A DNA stretch of 64,000 bases, taken from assembly GCA_023313575.1 (NCBI GenBank), contig JAJTTP010000007.1, forward strand, positions 1,488,001-1,552,000. Reading direction: 5' to 3'. This document shows, piece by piece, positions 34,910 through 45,444 of this stretch. The position numbers were made by a program, and so were the translations under genes. The number at the start of each line of letters is the position of its first letter. The stretch's first letter is position 1. Source of the stretch: Eutypella sp. D-1 (Eukaryota; Ascomycota; Sordariomycetes; Xylariales; Diatrypaceae). A model generated the notes under the pieces. The model was not told the DNA's origin, ran no database searches, and saw nothing but the letters and a program-made list of their open reading frames with translations.

Positions 34910-36500
34910 ATGGCGGGGGACGGACTAACAAGACATGCGGCTACCCACACAAGGGTCCGGGGAAGTACGGCAATAAGTCAGTCACAGATATCCAGGCTAG
35001 CAGAAATAATCAGAGCGGAAACACGAAACGTGGAGTCTTACTTCCACGAAAATGGCCTTGTTTTGCCTTGCTTCGAAGTTGACTCGTCAATTGACTTCCA
35101 CAACCTTCCTACTCATATATCCAGAAGTCGTCAGGAGGTTATCCAAGCTACACAGGAACTCAAGAGTCTAATGCTCGGCCCGAAAGAAAGTGTTAGATGG
35201 ATGGCATGGGACGTATGTGATATTGACGTGGACCCTGAGTGCCGATTTTCCAGACTGAAGAATCCCCTCCATTCAACTTGTGAACTGCATCCCATGCTGA
35301 CCTACATGTTGGTAGTTTATGAATACGCAAAGTTTACAATTGATCAACTATTTCCGTCTCGGTAAGTGTTCAGTAACGCTGTGCAGCTGGTGGTGCCATA
35401 GGGACTAACACCACGTAAGCTCACCTTGTCCCTTCCAACTGCTCGATCACTCTTCAGGAATTGCAACAGAAGGTGGAGTTAGACGCTACTAATCTCAAAC
35501 GCGTCATTCGTTATGCGATCACCAACCACGTGTTCCAAGAGACAGAACCTGGTGTGATAACGCACACGGCTGCGTCAAGACTCCTCGCCCAAGACAAGCA
35601 ACTGAAGGCATGGGTTGGCTTGAACACTGAGGACATATACCCGGCATCCGCACACGTTATAGACGCATTGAAGCAATATCCTGAGGCCACAAGCCCCTTG
35701 CGCACTGGCTTCAACATCGCGTTCAATACCATTGATAAGGAGCCAATATTTGCAACCTTCGGCAAAGATGCGAAGCGCGCGAAGCGCATGGGCCTCGCCA
35801 TGAACAGCCTCACAGGTGGTGAGGGGTACGAAGTCTCGTACCTGGTTCATGGTTATGACTTCTCTGACGTAGACGCGACTGGTGGGATGCTTGTGGACAT
35901 CGGTGGCAGTCACGGCTTTGTGTGCGTCGAACTTGCGAGGCGGTATCGGAACATGCAGTTCGTTGTGCAGGACCTCCCCAAAACGGTCGACAGCGCGCCG
36001 AGACCGATATACGAAGATCCGCAGGTCGCGAAGAGGATCACGTTTGAGGCGCACGGTTTCTTTACGGAGCAGCCGCGCCGCGGCGCCGACGTCTACTTTT
36101 TCCGCTGGATCATGCACAACCACTCCACAGTCTACGCGGTGCAGATCCTCAGGAACCTAATACCTGCCCTCCAGCCAGGTTCACGCGTCATCATCAACGA
36201 AATATGCCTTCAAGGACCGGGCACCGAGGAACCTTGGGATAACCGCCTCATGCGCGGCATGGACCTGGTCATGATGACGCTGCTCAACGCCCAGGAACGC
36301 GATGAGAGGGAGTTCAGGGAACTGTTTGAGATGGCCAGTAAGGACTTCGTCTTCAAAGTAAGTATAGTGACGTTTAAATTGGCAGTACTGGTAACGCTAA
36401 CCGACTTTAAAAGGGCGTTACTAGACCGGGCAGTTGTCGCATGAGCATTATTGAGGCAATATGGCAACCGAACAAGATTGTCGACGCACCATTGACCTGA
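34910..36500 (+). CDS. O-methyltransferase (COMT-like, sterigmatocystin-OMT type); exon junction unresolved
   Basis: The first part (34910 to about 35361) carries the winged-helix dimerisation region (LKSLMLGPKESVRWMAWD, then VYEYAKFTIDQLFP). The main part (about 35458-36357) continues QKVELDATNLKRVIRYAITNH. It has SAM motif DIGGSHGF, the VVQDLPK and FRWIMHNHS segments with the catalytic His, and RSMDLV-like RGMDLVMM. A clear 56-bp intron (36358-36413) joins FVFK to GVTRPG; the protein ends at 36500. The family methylates hydroxyls of polyketides and related metabolites. Around 35215-35460 I could not find a donor/acceptor pair that keeps frame: all donors near 35361 are phase 2 and no acceptor fits. 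An unusual intron or a frameshift (pseudogene) is possible. Confidence 0.7.
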
Positions 36501-36577
36501 TATTGGTTGCAATAATATTCACCAATTCCTTAGCCTAAAACGCACCCGTATCTCCACTGAAGTCCTATTAACTCCTT

Positions 36578-38624
36578 TTAGCATAATACGAACTGGGTCT
36601 TGGCGAGTTCTCCCTCCCGCCACATGTCGATAGCTTCGCCATTCATTATCCCGTTTACATAGCATTCACCAACAATCCTATATATGTTCTCGGTGTCCGT
36701 GTGCCTCAACACATACGGGACGCGACCGCCAAAAAGGATACAGACAATATCCCCGGCTTTCATCGAAAGTGGCCCGATGCCTAATGAGCCATTACTCGTC
36801 AAGAATCGTTGCCGGCCGTGTGTAAGCGGTGCGAGTGTTGCTTTGGCAGCCCGATCGCTGTGTTTGTGTTGATTAAGCTTGTGTAGTGCTAGACCTCGAT
36901 TGCTCTGTGCAAAATAGTTAGAACCGTAGGACTCACTTTAAAATTTGATGGTAGGCAGTACTCACCATTATCTGTTTGTCTTTATGTGTCAAATCAATGT
37001 CTTCGAACATCGATGTGACAATGGAAGACTGCACCCCTTCAACCACTAGATAGTCGTCACCTCGAGTCGAGCGTCTGAGACTGTGTTTCGTATTGGCAGA
37101 AGCCTGAAAATGAGGCCAAGATTCTGCTATAATGTTCACACCTTGTGTTGGAACATCCCACTGTGGCACCCACGAAGTGAAAGTCAGGTCGTGGTTGTTA
37201 TCATGATTAACATATGACAGAATGTCAAGTGTTCTAGACCGTTCAATGGCTTGTATAGCCACCATTTTGTATACGGTCTGAACCGGGAGAGAGTAATCTG
37301 CTGTGAGAGACAATGTGTTCTGGATGGTGGCTGTGTATTTGAGTTGGTGTAAGAGAGCCCTGTCGGCCTTGATTAGGAAATCAATGAGGTGTCGACCGAA
37401 GTCCCATATGACCAATGTCCCTAGATGTAGGAATCGGAAAAGGTAGGCTACATAGCTCAGCAATAAAAAGCTGCACCAGAATGATGACTCGGTAGGATCA
37501 TGTTTGAAGGTGTTGCACGTGAGATATAGCAACAAAATGGTCTGCAACAGGGATTCGATATATTTCCATGGGTCGAGGAAGCGCAGCACGACATGCTTGA
37601 ATGTTCTGGGGAGTGGCTTGTGGAGTACTGCGTATACCTTGTCCCGAGGATCAGAGGAGCCGAAGTCCCTTGTTTGTTGAAGCAGGGCCGGAATCGGGTC
37701 TGCGACGCACAGTGGCGTCTCCTTCCTCATGGACAGCACGTTTCGGATGCCATTTGTTCTCGCGAGCCGGAGCACGCGGGCTCCGAACCCTTGGTCACGA
37801 GCCAACAGTTGTGCAAGGTATACGACATTTCGCCATGGAATCTCCTGGTCGTCGAACATAAGACGGCACGCGTTACTCTGAACAACTTCTTGAACAACCC
37901 AGATGCGGCTGAACCATGGGTTATCGAAGAAAGCGGCAATGATAGGCCAATAGTGGGATGGGAGATGAAGAACCAGATCGTTCAGTATAGAACGATGGTT
38001 ATACGAAAAGATATTCCGCGCTCTAGAGCTCCGTGAGGTTTCGAATCTGGGGTCCTCAAACCCAACTTTGACGGTATCTTTCCACCCGCCTCCTGACTTC
38101 ATCATTCGGAGTAGAAGCCGTTCGGATTTCCGGTGATCAACCTGGGTCTTATATTTCCAAACATCTCTACCATTCATCATGCGGGCTAGTAGAAGCCTGT
38201 TGTCTTTCGACAGAGCCTCCTCCAGATTAAGGCATATCGAAACCACTCTTGCACAAGAGTAGATATCCCTCATGAGATCAACTTGCTGCTTTCGCTCCCT
38301 TATATCTTCCTGGTTAATGCAGACTGCATCGGCCCAGACCAAGATGTCACGACGTTGATCTCGTACCAGACATAACGCATGTCGTAGGCTTTCCGTGATT
38401 CGTAGGAGTTTGCCGTTACATCGAAAGTCGTAACTGGTCTTGAGAGGACCCCAGACATAAGAAAGCGCTTGGAAACGGGGCACGTCAGTGCGACGAACGA
38501 AAACTCCGTGGAGATCGTATATTTGAAGTTCGCCTTCAAGTGGATCGTTTTTATTCCCGGCCTTGAGTTTGAGAAGACGAAAGGACCGTAGGCTAGGGAG
38601 AGCTACATATTTATATATTGACAT
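36578..38624 (-). CDS. HET-domain protein (heterokaryon incompatibility family)
   Basis: Two exons, 38624-36966 and 36904-36578, with a 61-bp intron (GTGAGT...CACAG), 661 residues. The HET domain shows FQALSYVWG (51-59), WADAVCINQED (97-107) and WFSRIWVVQE (237-246), followed by SDPRDKVYAVL (324-334). After splicing, the C-terminus has the usual RQRFLTSNGSLGIGP...GDIVCILFGGRVPYVLR...GIMNGEA module of full-length HET proteins. HET domains are thought to induce cell death in non-self recognition. Unusually, two strongly hydrophobic stretches (about 355-373 and 380-407) lie in the middle and could be membrane spans. The O-methyltransferase upstream converges on its 3' end, leaving only 77 bp between the two coding regions. 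Confidence 0.9.
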
Positions 38625-40016
38625 TGCGAATGATGCTATATATTCGTATAGCTAGTATGAGACGGCAATATCAACAGGCTACCCGCGAGGAGCTAACAGT
38701 ATGAGAGGAGCCTAAGAGGGCATGTCGCATTTGGCCATATTGGAGCGATAGGGTACTATTAGTATCTGTCTACTAGATAAGTACGGAGAGAGGCAGCCAA
38801 TATATACTACCTAGTACATCGAAATGTACCTACCTGGGTATGTAATAGGGGGGCGGAGCAGCCTTGGAGTGCTTAGACCTGCATATATTAGCGTCCATAG
38901 CCACAATTTAACGTTGCGTCAGCGATCCAATTGCGGTGGCAGCTGTAGCAGTTTTCTTACATGCTTAAGTACTTAGGTATGTACATACATAAATCTCTAG
39001 CTACCCCAGTTAGTGGCGCAGCGACTAAGAAATCGAGGCATTTAACTGGGAAAATTAAGGGCGCGCAGGGAGGAATAAAGTTAAATTAATTACTATAGTC
39101 CGAGGGTTAATTACGTGAGGCATATGGACCAGAAAGCCAGAGATCAAAAATTGATACAATAGTCCTCCGTTTCACTCCTGTATTTCGTACCCCACACGAG
39201 GGCATGACGATCACCAGCTAGGTGGGTCCGACGTAATACCTTCCCCGCCCCCTTTTCCTAGAATTAACCAGGGCTAGTGCGGGGCTTTTTAAATAGGGGT
39301 AAAATCCAAACTACAGATTTCATGATCTCAGTCACACTTACTCAGGGTTGTCAGCTAGATATCGAAAACCAGGGAGAAAAGACTATTATAGACAATGCTA
39401 ACTTGAAGCAGTGCCTACAAATAGCAGATAAAGCCAAGCTAAAAATGCGTTAGAAGGACAGGAGAGAGACGCGGCACTCAAGCATAGGTCTACATCGTAC
39501 ATGGGCTGTCTCAATCACATCTCCTATCACGTGGCTTCCAACATAACGATCCATAATCATGGTACGTCGGGAGGGAAGTTCTGATGGGAGTAAATGAGTT
39601 ATGTATAATAGGTGTGCTATCTGAAATGCACATCTGGTCCATGGCGGACGGAGCTGTTTCTATTACCACCATCACTAATATACCAGTATTCGGTCCCCAA
39701 AGTTGGAACAAAACTAGTATAAAACCATCTAGGTGCTTTGTGTGGCCATTTAAAACTACGGAGCCACTCAACTCCATAATTCAGACCGATGAATTTCCCA
39801 ATGGCTCAAATCTCTCCGCGGCCAGCAGTCCACTCGCGCGACGTCATCTAAGACAGCCGGAAATGAAGACTATCGGACTTCCCCAATAGAAAATATACAC
39901 CTCAGAGTTCTCCGATTGTGGCAACCTATAAAGATTAACAATTTGCCACACTACACGTCTTGCACACGTCATACCATGAAATAAACGCCGAACAAACTTA
40001 GGGACCTCTTGGTGAG
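38625..40016. other. Intergenic region between divergent HET and ATP-grasp genes
   Basis: No gene recognised. Short frames at 39511-39889 lie on opposite strands of the same DNA and have no family motif. TACCTA/TACATA words cluster near 38820-38990. Confidence 0.45.
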
Positions 40017-41293
40017 ATGGCCTCCTTCGTTATCGGGCTCACGTTCGACCTGCGGTCGGAACATGCAGCGAGAGGCCTCTCACCGGAAGAAACAGCGGAA
40101 TTCACGGAGGACGAGACTGTCAATGCTATACAAGATACATTGCAACAATCCGGACATAGAGTCGACCGAATCGGGAACCTCTTCCAGCTCATAAAGCGGC
40201 TCGCATCCGTCGATCCACAACACAGTAGCTATGTTCGGCCTTGGGACTTGGTGTTCAACATCTGCGAGGGCATAAGCGGCAGGGGTCGTGGAGGCCAGAT
40301 TCCGGCATTGCTCGATGCATATGGCATTAGGTATACGTTTGCGGATTCCGCGACGTTGAACCTCGTGCTTGACAAGGCAAAGACTAAAGTAAGGCGCGAT
40401 TGATCTAGGATTGCTCGAGTAATACGTTCACGCTAATCACCAGCGACAAGATGGTACTGCAACACTATGGCGTGCCGACGGCTCCCTTCATCGTCGTGCC
40501 TGGAAGCTATACGACGGATGAATTAGCGGAGAAAGAGGTTCAATCTCTATTATCCCAAGGAATCCGGCACAATAGCATCGAGCCATCACCTCAGCACCCG
40601 CTCTTCGTCAAGCCAGCGCTAGAAGGTTCATCTAAAGGAATCAACGATCGAAGCAGAGTGACTTCGTTTGATGCTCTTTGGTCGTCGGTTATCGCGCTTC
40701 GCACGAAATTTCCCGAGCAAGATATCGTCGTGGAGCAGTTTGCCGATGGCAGGGAGTTCACCATTTCCATAATCGGCACCGGAGAGAACGCCCGGGTGCT
40801 CGGTATCAGCGAGTATGTCTGGCTTCCACCTACGGACATCTCGCTCCCATGTAATGGCTATCAAATTACCGAAAACAGGGACGGAAGGCCGCCCGGATTT
40901 CAGACGTACGAGACAAAGATGGAGTCTTTCTTCACGCTGTGCAACGACGTGAGGGTCGATCTAGACCAGGAGGACCCCGAAGTTCGTACTGCCTGTGAGA
41001 TCGCGCTTCGAGCATACAGAGTCGTAAGATGTCGGGATTTAGGGAGGGTCGATGTGCGCTCGATCGGGATGGGGAGAGAGGCGAGACCCCAGGTACTGGA
41101 GGTAAATAACAATCTCATGTCTTACACTGTTCTTCTGATACAGCGACGGCTAAGAAAGCATCTCCAGATCAACGCTATCGCGGGGCTCCAGCCCGAATAC
41201 TCGGATCTGCCTCGGACCGCTGAGCGAGAGGGCATAAGCTACAACAACCTAATAGAGCAGATCATCCAATCTGCCATGCATAACGGCGTGTAA
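40017..41293 (+). CDS. D-alanine-D-alanine ligase-like ATP-grasp protein
   Basis: Three exons, 40017-40388, 40451-41101 and 41168-41293, 382 residues. Intron 1 (62 bp, GTAAGG...ACAAG) joins DKAKTK to MVLQHYGVPTAPF. Intron 2 (66 bp, GTAAAT...CTCCAG, branch-like GGCTAAG) has no in-frame stop; removing it restores VLE-INAIAGLQPEYSDLP, the Mg/ATP-binding Asn region of Ddl proteins. Other motifs are the N-terminal WDLVFNICEGISGRGRGGQIPALLD, the ATP-binding FVKPALEGSSKGI and VVEQFADGREFTISIIG. Bacterial Ddl makes D-Ala-D-Ala for peptidoglycan, which fungi lack, so the fungal substrate is unknown; a peptide- or amide-bond-forming role in metabolism is possible. Its 3' end converges on the DNA methyltransferase gene, 254 bp away. 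Confidence 0.84.
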
Positions 41294-41547
41294 CAATTCC
41301 CTGGTCATTTCATCATCTGTGCAAGTGGCGAAGCATATATATACAATTGCAAAGAGGTTCCATGCTACTTGATTACAATGCGCACAGCCTTAGGGGTTCT
41401 AGGTGCAGATAGCGAAGCAGATGGTTTCGCCTAATCGATGCCAATCCCTCGACCTCCCTCCAGCTATACGAGCATGCCATACCACAGGCCACATGTGCCT
41501 TATCACTTTAATTCCAAACAACGTATATCGCCATTTCAAGGGTTCTC

Positions 41548-43308
41548 TTATAAGGGAAGTGTTGCCGAGCGCTCCCGCCATGACATGACCATTAAGTCAT
41601 CTTCATCCTCGCTATCGACATCCATATCCTCCATATGAACCATCACCGCGTCTCCGCTATGGTCAACTGCCTTCACTTTTATTCCATCTTCATTCAAGAG
41701 CCATTTTTCGAGATGCTCATATAACACTTTGACCGATGGGGGCGGGAACGCGTTGCCTATCTGTCTTCTTTTCGCTTTGCCGGCGAACTCGTATGTCGAG
41801 GGGAATCCCTGTAGAGTGGCGTATTCTCTCGTGGTAAACCCACGTTTACCTGACGGGTGGTAATTTCCGCCACCCGTTGTGATGATGTGGCGTAAAAGAG
41901 TGTTTGAGTTATATGGCACTTTAGGGAAACAGGCATTGCTGTGCGCCCGAGCCAGGGCCTCGTCCACATTGTGGAGCGTCGCTCCTGGTCCAATGGTGCT
42001 TAGAGCTTGTGCAATAGTGACTGAGCCTGGTAAGTCACGTTCGTCGTCTGAAGGGAACGGTGGAAGCCTCTCCCCTGGACAGGATGCGATCATGATTAGT
42101 CGCATTCTCTTCTGTGATAGGCCCCACGCAGATAAGTCGACAACTTTGTAGGTCACCGAGTAATTCTTCATTGTGAAACAGTGCAAGAACATATTAAAAT
42201 ATTCTTGGAACTTGTCGTGCGTGAGCCCGAAAGTTTGCTCTACCGTAACAATCCGTGGTTTTAATTTTTCCAGTACCGGCACGCATGCGTAGAGCCCATC
42301 GCGATTGAGCTCGTCGTTCTGTCCTTCTCTTGTATGGGCCGGGCTCCAAAACTGACATGGTGGCGAAAGGTGCAAAACATCCACCATATAGTCTGGGGCC
42401 TCTGTTAAGTAGTCGTGGACGCTGATGTTGTACATATCGGTCCGGGGAAAGTTCCTTTTGTATGAGGCAGATGCATTAGAGTCCAGGTCACAAGCGACCG
42501 TCGGCTGGAACCCTGCCATCTTAGCCCCGCAGGAAACGCCGCCAGCACCGCAAAAGAAATCCGCAAGTGTGTACTTCTGACCGGGGGACCGCGAATTTCG
42601 TCCGTTAATATTTGGTGCTGGATTTCCGGTCAAGTCAATTGTGAGCGGGCGATATGAGCCGCCTTTGACTTTCCCGCCACGCCACAGGTGCAAAAGGTAA
42701 TCGTCTCGAAGGCTGAGCATGCGATCTGATTCATGCGCTCGTAGGCGAACTAAAGTTCGCTTATGTAAACGCCCCTTCTTTTGGTAAGACGATATCATTT
42801 TCCATCGACAGGTTAATTTCCCATGGTCGTCGGCGTCTTGGCTGTTAGCATACGTATGGATTTCGTATCTGTGTGTAGGGTAAGAGGCGTTGGTAAACTG
42901 AAGCTGCCGAATGCATATTATCTCGTGCAGGTTTATTTCGACAGCTGCTTGGGTCGTCCATTCCGTTGTGTCGTCCTCTTTGACATTCAGGATAGCGACA
43001 ACTTCATTCGCTTTCTTCTCAACCATTCCCTGCAACTGTCGGGCTCTGGCAAATGGCAGGCCACGCACTATGATATCTTCGCCCTCCTTTCTGATGAGTT
43101 GCACCTGGAGAAACTGTACTTTGAACTTTTCCAATAGCGGCAACGGGTTGATTTCAACAACTGTCCCTTCCATGATTCGAAAGCCCTGGCGGTCAATATA
43201 AGTGAGGTGGGCCTCGACGGGCTCGGGGAACGCCTCAGGCGTCGGGGATCGGTCATCATGATCATGATCATCGATGATGATCACTTCATTGCGAGGAAAT
43301 CTCGGCAT
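41548..43308 (-). CDS. rid: DNA cytosine-5 methyltransferase of the RID/Masc1 class
   Basis: A single exon, 586 residues; the ATG at 43308 (MPRFPRNEV) is the first in frame after upstream non-ATG sequence. Residues 120-240 resemble a divergent BAH-like region. The catalytic domain is complete: motif I DFFCGAGG (250-257), motif IV SPPCQ with Cys318, motif VI VEQT (356-359), motif VIII LSQKRMRL (397-404), motif IX REYATLQGFP (494-503) and motif X IGNAFPP (517-523). EQT in place of the usual ENV is the known hallmark of the fungal RID/Masc1/DmtA class, needed for RIP in Neurospora (RID) or MIP in Ascobolus (Masc1). The acidic C-terminal tail (DMDVDSEDEDD) is typical of neither class but harmless. 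No break or stop is seen, so the enzyme looks functional, in agreement with the RIP-type block in this window. Confidence 0.9.
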   Translation of the reverse strand: MPRFPRNEVIIIDDHDHDDRSPTPEAFPEPVEAHLTYIDRQGFRIMEGTVVEINPLPLLEKFKVQFLQVQLIRKEGEDIIVRGLPFARARQLQGMVEKKANEVVAILNVKEDDTTEWTTQAAVEINLHEIICIRQLQFTNASYPTHRYEIHTYANSQDADDHGKLTCRWKMISSYQKKGRLHKRTLVRLRAHESDRMLSLRDDYLLHLWRGGKVKGGSYRPLTIDLTGNPAPNINGRNSRSPGQKYTLADFFCGAGGVSCGAKMAGFQPTVACDLDSNASASYKRNFPRTDMYNISVHDYLTEAPDYMVDVLHLSPPCQFWSPAHTREGQNDELNRDGLYACVPVLEKLKPRIVTVEQTFGLTHDKFQEYFNMFLHCFTMKNYSVTYKVVDLSAWGLSQKRMRLIMIASCPGERLPPFPSDDERDLPGSVTIAQALSTIGPGATLHNVDEALARAHSNACFPKVPYNSNTLLRHIITTGGGNYHPSGKRGFTTREYATLQGFPSTYEFAGKAKRRQIGNAFPPPSVKVLYEHLEKWLLNEDGIKVKAVDHSGDAVMVHMEDMDVDSEDEDDLMVMSWRERSATLPL

Positions 43309-45444
43309 TCTAGTTGTACAGATGATAAAGTTGGAGGCTGATATCCACCGTATTAGCAAGACACCAGGGAGTGATGATTATCAAACGGCGGGAGACAATT
43401 ATGGAAACGTGAAGGTACTGTGGCTGTGACAGTCACGGGGGTGGTGATAATAATGATTGAGCAGGAAATAATGGAGATGATCAGGGTGGCTAGAGGTTGA
43501 CTGATTGATTACAAGGTCTCAAGTGTTACACTGTATTCGATATAGGTCATTAGAGATATTTAGAAAATTGATACCTTATAGAGTCGGGAAGCCTTGAACT
43601 GTGCTGCCTAAACAGGTGAGGGAAGGAGCGGCCTGGGGGGAGGGGGGTTGGGGAGGGTTCAAGGTTATCGAAAGCCAGCTGGGTGCGGTTGGGTTTGTAA
43701 AAATGCACAACGTCCAACAACATATGGATGCAGTATTTGTTCCAGGGATAGCTATTGTGAAGAATAATTAGGTTTCAGGTCTGAATACAGTATCAAGAAA
43801 CCTGTATGAAGTGTAAAGGTACCATTATTAAGAAATTCCAAGTAAAGGTGCTCTACCACGGATCCATGGATGTGAATTATACACGATACGATAAAGTCAT
43901 GTGCATTTTGTGACTCGGACATCCAGAAGCTGCATTTAATCAGCCATGCAGTCACTGGATCATTTCGTCGATAATAAAATCGCTTCGAGAAGGAGCAGGG
44001 TGCACAGTTTCAAATTAATTTCTGGATCAAACCGGTTTATGATGTTTTGCATTGCATTCATGTCGAAGAGGTAGTAGCTATGGTCAGTAGACGACTTTTA
44101 GATACGCTGAAGGCAGGACTCGTAGTATACTTGAGAGTACCACCAGTCGTACGTATCTACATACAGGATCTACATATTCCTAAAAGAAGCAAGACGGAAA
44201 TATTATACATGATTTGATAATGCACGGCTGGGGACAGCTAGGTAGAACTCTTTTCACTCCTCTGCACGGCTAATGCATGTCTGCTACAGGCCACCCCTTG
44301 CAAATCTCCCGGTCCTGGGTCACTTGACTAGCAAGTGATTGTGGGCCGTACGGGGCGTTGGCAATCAACAAGATATACTGGTTTCTACCTTTTAGCGACC
44401 AATATCGGCAACCTCCCTTCAACGTCTTTCGTTACCTTGAAGTCAAGATCCTACAATTGCTGCAGCTCAGGTTCGTTACAATATCCTTTCAGCTATCTCT
44501 GGCTTGAGCGTGAGCTGTTAGTACGATACTGTTCATGCCATTAGGGAAAATACGCACCGCACCAAGGTCTAGGTAGGATAGGGTTCTTTTGAATATCCGC
44601 TGTGAATTCGGGGTCGTCGAGTTACCATTAGTACGGAGTATTCCGTAAGATATTCCTTTTTTTTTTCTTCTTCTTCTTTTTGCAGTTCAGACTCCACATT
44701 TGGTGAGAAGAGGGTAAGTCCACCAAATCCAATTAGTACAACCCAAAATATATTCCTAGAAGAGTTAGTAATACTTCAGATGAGTTGCTAGTAGCTGCCA
44801 GTTGTTGCAGGGGACAAGCTCACTGTTTATTTATTCAGCGGTCGGGAGTCCCAATTAACGGGATTAGACATAAGGATCCGGACCGTGAAGTTGATTTAAT
44901 TCGGGGGCTAATCCCGGAGCTAACAACATTAGTGCCCCGGACAAGGGGCTAGTCAGCGGCGACTAAGACGGCGTCGTCCGGATTTTACAGGCAAGCAGAG
45001 GTATAAGTTGTCATAATTAATAGGCCACGACCAAGACTTATCTACCTACTAGGTCCTTGGTAAATAGCAGTCGCGACTCACTTCTCGGGTAAGAACGAAC
45101 CTCCAAAGCAATGATTCTTCGGGAAGGAGCTCGTTGGCCTTGGCGCAAATATATGTGGTGCATAACGCCCGAAGAAAAGGTCTTGCCATCGTTCATTACA
45201 TAACATGTGTGTATCTGGTAGGCTTTACGAACCGCCAGCCTCGAAGAAGATATCATAACTCCCACGATGCATCGATTCCCATCCTAGCCGAAGAGTATAT
45301 ATAATCATGACAACACCATCTCCTATACAACTAATAACACCTTGAAAACAGCCGTTCGTATTTTGTTCCTACTTCGCGTGACTCGACTACCAACTAACAG
45401 CTGTTCAAAAAGAAGAGAATCAGCTCGCGTTGCCTCCACGCAAC
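43309..45444. other. Intergenic region upstream of rid and the membrane-protein gene
   Basis: Both flanking genes are transcribed away from this stretch. A strong G-quadruplex-type tract lies at 43635-43657, about 330 bp upstream of the rid start. A T-rich (TTC)n tract is at about 44657-44683. No gene found. Confidence 0.5.
43635..43657 (+). promoter_or_regulatory. G-quadruplex-type motif in the rid upstream region
   Basis: Four G runs of 6, 6, 4 and 3 separated by A, TT and A, on the strand used as template for rid. It satisfies the standard quadruplex pattern; a regulatory effect is only inferred. Confidence 0.4.

Noticed and set aside
37593..38036. 147-codon + strand frame
   Set aside because: Antisense of the HET-domain gene, with no domain of its own.
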